DNA of 17,161 bases from JAWXCH01 sp034440595 (GTDB lineage Bacteria > Planctomycetota > Planctomycetia > Pirellulales > JALHPA01): the NCBI GenBank assembly GCA_034440595.1, contig JAWXCH010000549.1:1-17161 (forward strand), given 5' to 3'. The notes under the pieces were generated by a model. That model was not told where the DNA came from. It searched no databases and saw only the letters and a list, made by a program, of their open reading frames with translations. The translations under genes were made by a program, and so were the position numbers. Below are positions 6,737-12,800 of this stretch, piece by piece; position 1 is the stretch's first letter; every line of letters starts with the position of its first letter.

Positions 6737-7567
6737 GACTTCGTCCCAAGCTTTGATGTCGCCGGTTTTAAATCCAAACAGAAAGGCTTTCGCACGCTGT
6801 TCAGCCGATCCGTGCGTAAAGGAATCCGGCACGACATAGCCTTGGCTCTTTTTCTGAATCGAGTCATCGCCAACCGCACTCGCGGCACTAATCGCTTCTT
6901 TGATATCCCCATCTTCCAGGACTTGTTTCTGTTCTTGCGTGTGGTGTGCCCAAACTCCGGCGAGAAAATCGGCCTGCAGTTCGACCTCAACGGAGAGCTT
7001 ATTCATATCGCGATCGGAGATCCGTCCTCGTAGTGCATTCATTTTGTCAGTGTATCCAAGCAGATTCTGAACATGGTGCCCGACCTCGTGCGCCAGCACA
7101 TAGGCCTGTGCAAAGTCCCCCGGTGCGCCAAATCGCCGGTTCAGTTCATCAAAGAATGTTAGATCGATGTAGACGTTCTGATCTCCTGGACAATAAAACG
7201 GCCCAACTGCAGAATTGGCCATGCCGCAGGCGGACTGAACAGAATCGCGAAAAAGAATCAGTTTGGGTTCTTTGTAAGCAACTCCGAACTTCCGGAACTG
7301 TTCGTTCCAAACATCCTCTGTGTCGGCCAGAACGACCTTCACGAAGTCGACGGTTTGTTGCTGGCGCGGATCGAGCGGGGCAGCCTGCTGTTGCCCTGCC
7401 CCGCCTTGCGGTAGTTGCTGGATGAGTGGCTGCGGATCGATTCCTAGGTAGAGCGCAATCAGAATTATGATTATTGTGCCGATCCCACCTCCAGCCATCA
7501 AGGTGCCACCGCTCAACGAGCGGCGGTCTTCGACATTTTCGCTTTCGCGTCTTCCCTGCCAACGCAT
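6722..7567 (-). CDS. ypfJ: YpfJ-type neutral zinc metallopeptidase, single membrane span
   Basis: 281 residues matching the YpfJ/KPN_02809 neutral zinc metallopeptidase family. The N-terminus MRWQGRRESENVEDRR is typical, followed by a hydrophobic segment at about 26-42, a Gln/Pro-rich linker (50-70) and the peptidase domain. The zinc motif HEVGHH (160-165) carries the catalytic Glu161, and Glu197 in VELQADFLAG is the likely third ligand. Other family landmarks are SACGMANSAVGPFYCPGD (112-129) and the C-terminal FTHGSAEQRAKAF (250-262). The single span suggests an inner-membrane protein with the catalytic domain outside the cytoplasm; substrates of the family are not known. Only a weak GAGAA precedes the ATG. 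About 75 bp upstream lies a 17-bp palindrome overlapping a TATACT, which may control it. Confidence 0.92.
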   Translation of the reverse strand: MRWQGRRESENVEDRRSLSGGTLMAGGGIGTIIIILIALYLGIDPQPLIQQLPQGGAGQQQAAPLDPRQQQTVDFVKVVLADTEDVWNEQFRKFGVAYKEPKLILFRDSVQSACGMANSAVGPFYCPGDQNVYIDLTFFDELNRRFGAPGDFAQAYVLAHEVGHHVQNLLGYTDKMNALRGRISDRDMNKLSVEVELQADFLAGVWAHHTQEQKQVLEDGDIKEAISAASAVGDDSIQKKSQGYVVPDSFTHGSAEQRAKAFLFGFKTGDIKAWDEVKKQL

Positions 7568-7633
7568 GGTATTCTCGCAATGGTACTGGACTATTTGCTT
7601 GGAAACGGCTATCTAGCGACGCCGATTAAGGTC

Positions 7634-7653
7634 ACTTGAACGGTTCAAGTATA
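7634..7653 (-). promoter_or_regulatory. Palindrome overlapping a candidate -10 element upstream of the zinc protease gene
   Basis: ACTTGAAC-G-GTTCAAGT (7634-7650) is a perfect palindrome with 8-bp arms around one base. On the minus strand, TATACT (7653-7648) runs into it, so the palindrome would cover the end of a -10 box and the start site, a position typical of a repressor operator. The predicted leader to the start codon at 7567 is about 75 nt. No good -35 element is seen. The regulator is unknown. Confidence 0.45.
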
Positions 7654-7711
7654 GCCTTTGCTGCAAATCCGTTGCCACCGTTGTGCCAATCAAAGTTAAG
7701 AATTAAGCATT

Positions 7712-7730
7712 AGGCGAGATGCCGCCTATT
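7712..7730 (-). terminator. Weak hairpin at the end of the 347-residue hypothetical gene
   Basis: TAGGCG and CGCCTA, six base pairs with a 6-nt loop, span the region of the stop codon at 7728-7726. On the minus strand the following sequence is AT-rich (ATGCTTAATTCTTAA) but lacks a clean T run. It could be a weak terminator separating this gene from the zinc protease gene. Confidence 0.35.
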
Positions 7731-8769
7731 TCGATCCATTCCTGTCCGGATGCACTTGATCTGGGTGCATTTGAACTGCCGGATCGCAGTGCAGGGCACG
7801 AAACAACTGGACGATATAACGCATCCGCTGGCGGATTTGCGTCCAATCCTTGGCCGCGTGGTCTGGTACTTCAGCCAGGATATCGTTTAGTTGAGGATCC
7901 TTGAGGAGGCTTGTTAGCCGAGAATTCTGGAGGTGGTCCAGCGAGGCGGGTATCGGCAATCCGTCCACACGTGGCACTTCTTGGCTCACTTTGAGGGTCA
8001 CAGCTCCAACATCAAACTGCATTAGTCGCTTGGTAACGCACCGGCGAATGATCCAGGGCATCGAGCGGCGGATGTACGGCTCCAGGCGGATATGTTCGTG
8101 CAGCACCGCCAGGCAATTGCCAAGATAGACCGCTTCATGCCTGGCAGAGGTTGTCGTAGCACAGCGGGCCAGTTCGTACTGAGTGAAGGCCTCGCGGAGC
8201 AGATCCTGGCCACCATGAGCAGTCTCGCCCGGATAAAGCTGGTACAAAAATACGGCGAATTGAGTCTGACTGGCAACTGAACGCTCGTGGAGCAGCGAAA
8301 CGTACAGTGCCGTTTGCCATCCGATATCGGCCAAGACGGTGCGATTTCCTTCTAAAATCAACTGCGACGAGAGCCGGCGACTGCGCGAGATTATCCAGCG
8401 CCCGGTCAACGCACCACAGAAGGCACCAGACACCGACAACCCGATAGGAGCGAGCCAGCCGCCAAACGTGCCGAGTAGCAACCCTAGCCCTATACCAACC
8501 AACGCTCCCACAATGCCACCGACTACGGTTCCGTCCCGACGGGCGTCGTCCAAGTCCTCTTGTCGGATTGTGACGCCCGCCTTGCGGGATCCCCAGACGG
8601 CCCAGGAGTGGAAATTGGCACCGCTGTCTTCACCGAGGACATCGCGCAGAGCGCAGGAGAGTTGGTAGTGGCATTCTGTTATCTTTTGATTGGCAATTGC
8701 CGGAACAGGCTCCTGGATGGCCTGATCGATCAGTTGTCGCCACTCCGTTGCAGATCGTGAAGACGGCAT
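7726..8769 (-). CDS. Hypothetical protein with a glycine-rich membrane hairpin
   Basis: 347 residues, not recognised. The N-terminal part (1-75) is soluble and contains ANFHSWAVWGSRKAGVTIR (51-69), a W/G/R-rich motif that looks conserved. Residues about 81-127 form two hydrophobic stretches rich in Gly (TVVGGIVGALVGIGLGLLLG, then a second from about 105), probably a membrane hairpin with a glycine-zipper look. The C-terminal 220 residues are mostly helical and charged, with several Arg/His-rich segments and no catalytic motif I can name. No Shine-Dalgarno sequence precedes the ATG. The gene starts 40 bp past the dioxygenase stop on the same strand, so the two may be co-transcribed (dioxygenase first). 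That it is a real gene is supported by length, its flanking genes and the coherent hydrophobic pattern. Confidence 0.75.
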   Translation of the reverse strand: MPSSRSATEWRQLIDQAIQEPVPAIANQKITECHYQLSCALRDVLGEDSGANFHSWAVWGSRKAGVTIRQEDLDDARRDGTVVGGIVGALVGIGLGLLLGTFGGWLAPIGLSVSGAFCGALTGRWIISRSRRLSSQLILEGNRTVLADIGWQTALYVSLLHERSVASQTQFAVFLYQLYPGETAHGGQDLLREAFTQYELARCATTTSARHEAVYLGNCLAVLHEHIRLEPYIRRSMPWIIRRCVTKRLMQFDVGAVTLKVSQEVPRVDGLPIPASLDHLQNSRLTSLLKDPQLNDILAEVPDHAAKDWTQIRQRMRYIVQLFRALHCDPAVQMHPDQVHPDRNGSK

Positions 8770-8809
8770 TTGCAGGGCAAATTGTGGTGAATTTGGACAG
8801 TGCCGGATG

Positions 8810-9469
8810 CTACGCTGCCGGAGTATAGCCCAGTACTATATCAAAATTCGCCTGAACTTCCCCGATTGGCGAGTCCTTGACCGGTTTGAAATCCACGATT
8901 AGCGACTTGCGTGCCTGAGGGTCGCGGATCCCCTGCAGGATGCCATCTCGTGCGTTGAGCGGTTCACCCTGAATGTAGCATTGCGTGGTGAACTTTTCTT
9001 CTCCTTTTGTCTTAACCGCCATGTGAATGTGTGGCGTCCGGCCAGGGTACGGAACTGGCTTGACCGTACGGAAGTAATACTCTCCCTTGGAACCGGTCAG
9101 GAAACGGCCATACCCTTGGAAGTTCGCATCCAAGGTCTCACGACTCCCCCCGCGAGTGTGGAGATAGACACCGTTATTATCCACCTGCCAGATTTCGACC
9201 AGCGTATTGCGCACCGGGTTGCCTCGCAGGTCCAAAATCCGGCCCGTCAGGTGCGTGATGGTGCCGACCGCCGGGGTCATCTGGTCATTGATGATCAGCA
9301 GGTCGTTATCGGTATCCAGCGGCAATCTGTCGGGAAAAAACGGCCCCTCGGTCTGCGATGGCGTCCGAGTCAGTTCTTCGGCAAATAGCCCGGGGGCGTA
9401 GAGCGCACCGGCACTCAGTGCCAGCAGGCCGTTAAAGGCACGGCGACTTCGGCTGAACTGATGTGGCAT
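8810..9469 (-). CDS. Tat-exported intradiol ring-cleavage dioxygenase
   Basis: Related to protocatechuate 3,4-dioxygenase and catechol 1,2-dioxygenase: non-haem Fe(III) enzymes that open a catecholic ring between the hydroxyls. From the ATG at 9469 it has 219 residues; AGGAG seven bases upstream supports this start over a GTG 36 bp earlier. The N-terminus has a twin-arginine signal (SRRAFNG, 8-14, then a hydrophobic core ending LFA at 28-30). Iron ligands are all present: Tyr102 (GVYLH), Tyr141 (PYPGRTPHIH), His147 and His149; Arg144 matches the substrate-side arginine. EGPFF (41-45) and WQVDNNGVY are family landmarks. No partner subunit, muconate cycloisomerase or other aromatic-degradation gene is nearby, so it probably acts alone outside the cytoplasm on an unknown catechol. 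It precedes the 347-residue hypothetical gene by 40 bp. Confidence 0.9.
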   Translation of the reverse strand: MPHQFSRSRRAFNGLLALSAGALYAPGLFAEELTRTPSQTEGPFFPDRLPLDTDNDLLIINDQMTPAVGTITHLTGRILDLRGNPVRNTLVEIWQVDNNGVYLHTRGGSRETLDANFQGYGRFLTGSKGEYYFRTVKPVPYPGRTPHIHMAVKTKGEEKFTTQCYIQGEPLNARDGILQGIRDPQARKSLIVDFKPVKDSPIGEVQANFDIVLGYTPAA

Positions 9470-9481
9470 TAGAACACTCCT

Positions 9482-9507
9482 TTTTGAGTCACTGTTTTGA
9501 GTCACTG
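9482..9507. repeat. Tandem duplication of a 13-mer before the dioxygenase gene
   Basis: TTTTGAGTCACTG occurs twice in direct, uninterrupted tandem (9482-9494 and 9495-9507). It lies just upstream of the dioxygenase ribosome binding site, within its leader or promoter. It may be a slippage duplication or a pair of regulator binding sites. Confidence 0.8.
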
Positions 9508-9622
9508 TTGAGCAAATGCAACGCTCCCTCCCTGTTTAACCTAGCAAGTCGGGAATAGTTTTGCACATTTTGGAGCGAATAGTTGGATTGGGAGGTCCGC
9601 TGGCAAACAGAATCCGCGATTG

Positions 9623-9680
9623 TGCGTACTCATGAAGCAGGTTGTTCAATCTGTTCTGTTTGTACGCATCAGGCAACCTG
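9623..9680. repeat. Interleaved inverted repeats with pseudoknot topology
   Basis: Two 7-bp complementary pairs are interleaved: a = TGCGTAC (9623-9629) with a' = GTACGCA (9662-9668), and b = CAGGTTG (9638-9644) with b' = CAACCTG (9674-9680). The order a-b-a'-b' is that of an H-type pseudoknot if the plus strand is transcribed. It ends two bases before the terminator hairpin at 9682. Both pairs could also arise by chance in this length of sequence. Confidence 0.4.
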
Positions 9681-9681
9681 G

Positions 9682-9707
9682 CGAGGCGAATTCTTGGCCT
9701 CGTTTTT
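9682..9707 (+). terminator. Orphan intrinsic terminator, plus strand
   Basis: CGAGGC (9682-9687) pairs with GCCTCG (9697-9702) around a 9-nt loop, followed at once by TTTTT (9703-9707). No plus-strand gene ends nearby; the closest upstream is rnc, 3 kb away. It would either end a small RNA starting within 9510-9680 or act as an attenuator in a long leader of the giant gene. Confidence 0.55.
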
Positions 9708-9809
9708 GCGGAGATAGCCATGACCAAGAGGGGAAAAAACTTCGTAAATCAATGCAGAAAATGACCTCCAAGCGTTGCTAAACCAACGGGCTTCCATTTA
9801 ACTAGAGAT

Positions 9810-9837
9810 AGGCCTCTCTTTTCGGGGGACGAGGCCT
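9810..9837 (+). promoter_or_regulatory. Hairpin in the leader of the giant surface-protein gene
   Basis: AGGCCTC (9810-9816) and GAGGCCT (9831-9837) form a perfect 7-bp stem with a 14-nt loop, 35 bp before the start codon. No T-tract follows, so it is not a terminator. If the weak promoter near 9775-9803 is used, this hairpin would lie near the 5' end of the mRNA and could stabilise it. No Shine-Dalgarno sequence is evident between it and the ATG. Confidence 0.4.
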
Positions 9838-9871
9838 CTTCCCAGATATTCATCTCAGATCAGGCTTGCAC

Positions 9872-12800
9872 ATGCCGTATTCTCGACAGAGCAAATCCCA
9901 TGCTGTCAACCGTTCGTCCTGGTTGAAAGGTCTTTTGAATATTGCCGACGGCGAAAACGCCTCGTCCATTAGCGATGGCTTTAGCCAGTTGCGCATTGAG
10001 TGTCTGGAAGCGCGCCAAGTTTTCGCCGCGCCAAGTCTGGTCGCCATACCGAATGTGACTGTCTACCAAGGCGCACCGCTGCAAGTGCCGCTGGATGGCA
10101 GTGACGCTGATATCAACGACACGCTGACTTACACGGTCACCTCGAATAATCCCAATCTCATTATCGAGCGACATAGTGGCAATCGCAGTCTCCGCATTCA
10201 TGTCAAGCACGAGAGTTCTGGCGTCAATGATCCGGCGTTTGAAGGAGATATGGTTTTTGAGTTATTTGAAGATCTGGCTCCCGAGACGACCGCGCGGATT
10301 ATCGAACTGGCAGAGAGTGGTTTCTATGACGGGATTATATTTCATCGAGTCATCGAAACTTTTGTGATTCAAGGTGGCGATCCGACCGGTACCGGTTCTG
10401 GTGGTTCGGACCTGGGAGACTTCGACGATGAGTTCCACCCGGACTTGCTACACACCAGCGTCGGTCTGCTTTCGATGGCTAAGAGTAGTGACGACACGAA
10501 CGATTCGCAATTTTTCATTACTGCTGGCCCGACGAGACATCTCGACTTTAACCATTCCATTTTTGGTCGGCTTGTCGAAGGGGAAGACATTCGTCAAAAG
10601 ATCGCCAAGGTAGCCGTCGGCAGCGGTGACAAGCCGGTAACGCCTGTCACCATGACAAAAGTGGAGGTATTTGAAGACAAACAGAACGAAGTGATCACGC
10701 TGAAGACTGCCCCTGGTGCTACTGGTACAGCTCAGGTGACGGTCACCGTCAGCGATGGCAATGGCGGCACGGCACAGCGAGTGTTCAATGTGACCATGGC
10801 GGCCGATCCAGCTTTGCAAAATGACACTCAGGACTCGCAACCGTATTTTGAGCCGATCGCTCCGATTGAAACAACGATCAATACCCCTGTCACCGTTCAG
10901 CTTCCTTGGAACGATGTGGATGGCGGGTCGGCAGCCGTATTTGACTATAATCCCGAAGGCATTGACCCGAATATTGAAGTAGTTATCGATTCCGCCACGG
11001 GCGAATTGACCATTACGCCGAAGAATGGCGTGTCGGGTGTCTTTGAAATCATGATCGGTGTGCGCGATGGCAAGAGCGATTGGGACATTCAAGAGGTCGC
11101 GATCTATGTCAAGCCGAACGCACCGACGATTGATCTGGCGTCGTCTTCGGACACCGGTAGCAGCAATACCGATAACCTGACCACTCGCGACAATTCCAGC
11201 CAGGCGCAGCGTCTGGAGTTCTTGGTCGGCAATCTGATTAGTGGTGCAACGGTACAGATTTTTGCCGATGGAGTTTTGATCGGTCAGGGGACGGCTTCTG
11301 GTACCACCGCCTTGATTGCCACCAACGGCACAGTACCGCTCACAGGTGGAGCTCACGCCATCACGGTCAAGCAGTCGCTCGGTTCGCGCGAAGTAGACGT
11401 TGGAAATCTAAAGACCACCATTGATCTCATCAGCCCCCCTTCCACTGCGTTGTCAGTGACGCTGGACAAGATCGGGCCGATTTTTTCGTCGACGCCGCCG
11501 ACTTCCGCCGTTCAAGGTACGGCTCTCACTTACAATGCCGAGACCGACGAAGAACCCAACGATCAGGCGGGTACGAAAGTGACCTACTCGTTGACGCAAA
11601 GCCCCAGCGGCGCGACGATCCATGCGTCCAATGGCACTTTGCAGTGGACACCTTCCGCGGCACAGGCGGGTGCGCAGGTATTTCGCATCCGTGCAGTAGA
11701 TAAGGCGGGCAACGAAACCTTTCAGCAGTTCACCGTCAATGTGAATACGACTCCAACGCTGGCTGCCATTCCAAACAAGGCGGTTTCCGAAGGACAACTG
11801 CTAACGTTCACCGCTCAGGGTGGCGATGCCGATCTACCAAACGATACGTTGACCTACAGTTTGCTGGCCGGTTTTCCGACGGGAGCAGCCATTGACGCCT
11901 CGACCGGTGTATTCACTTGGACGCCTACTGCTGCCCAGGGACCGGGTACGTATACGATTTCGGTTCGCGTGACGGATTCCCACGGTTCCAGTGCAACACA
12001 AGCTTTTTCTGTAAACGTTGCTGACAGCGCAGTTGCTCCGGTACTGGGAGCCATCGGAGATCGCAACGTCAACGAAGGATCGCAGCTCACCATTAACGCT
12101 ACTGCGACAGACGCCAACCTGCCCAACGATACGCTGGTGTATAGCCTAGAAAACAAGCCGGTAGGCATGACCATCAATGCAACCACTGGTGTCGTCACTT
12201 GGACACCGACCGAAGCGCAGGGGCCTGGGAGTTTCTCAGTCACGCTGCGAGTCACCGACGCGTTTGGGCTGTTTGATGAAGAGACTTTCAACGTGACGGT
12301 TGGCGAAGTCAACATCGCGCCGGTCATGGTTCCGATTGCCGATCAAACCGTGAACGCAGGCGGGACTCTGGCGTTTAATGTAATAGCCAGCGATGCCGAT
12401 CTACCGGCCAACACGTTGACGTACAGTTTAGGAGCGGGCGCTCCTGATGGCGCGACCATCAATCCATCGACCGGCGCTTTCAGTTGGACTCCTAGCGCGC
12501 AGCAGTCAGGCGGTCAATACTCAATCACCGTACTGGTCAGCGACGGCACCAACGAATCTAGTCAGACCTTCGATGTGCTGGTCAATACACCGCCCGAACT
12601 GGCCGAGATCGCCGATCAAGAAGTCAATGAAGGGGCTCAACTGACAGTGTCCGCTCAGGGTACGGACGACAATCTGAACGACACACTGGCGTACAGTTTG
12701 TTTGGCGCGGTCCCTTCTGGTGCGGCGATCAATCAAGTGACAGGCGTTTTCACCTGGAAACCAACCGAAGCCCAAGGGCCAGGCAGCTACACATTTAATG

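Larger units (their letters stand above)
9470..9871. other. Divergent intergenic region between the dioxygenase and the giant surface protein
   Basis: 402 bp holding, from left to right: a duplicated 13-mer (9482-9507), interleaved inverted repeats (9623-9680) followed by an orphan plus-strand terminator (9682-9707), and a leader hairpin (9810-9837). The one minus-strand open frame in it (9727-9536, 63 codons) has no recognisable motif and I do not call it. Elements TTGCTA (9775-9780) and TTAACT (about 9798-9803) could make a weak promoter for the giant gene. Confidence 0.55.

Noticed and set aside
9536..9727. 63-codon minus-strand open frame upstream of the dioxygenase
   Set aside because: No motif, and it overlaps the orphan terminator and inverted repeats, which explain the region better.
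10448..11356. 302-codon minus-strand open frame opposite the giant gene
   Set aside because: Antisense to clear cyclophilin and Ig-like coding sequence; no motif, typical shadow composition.
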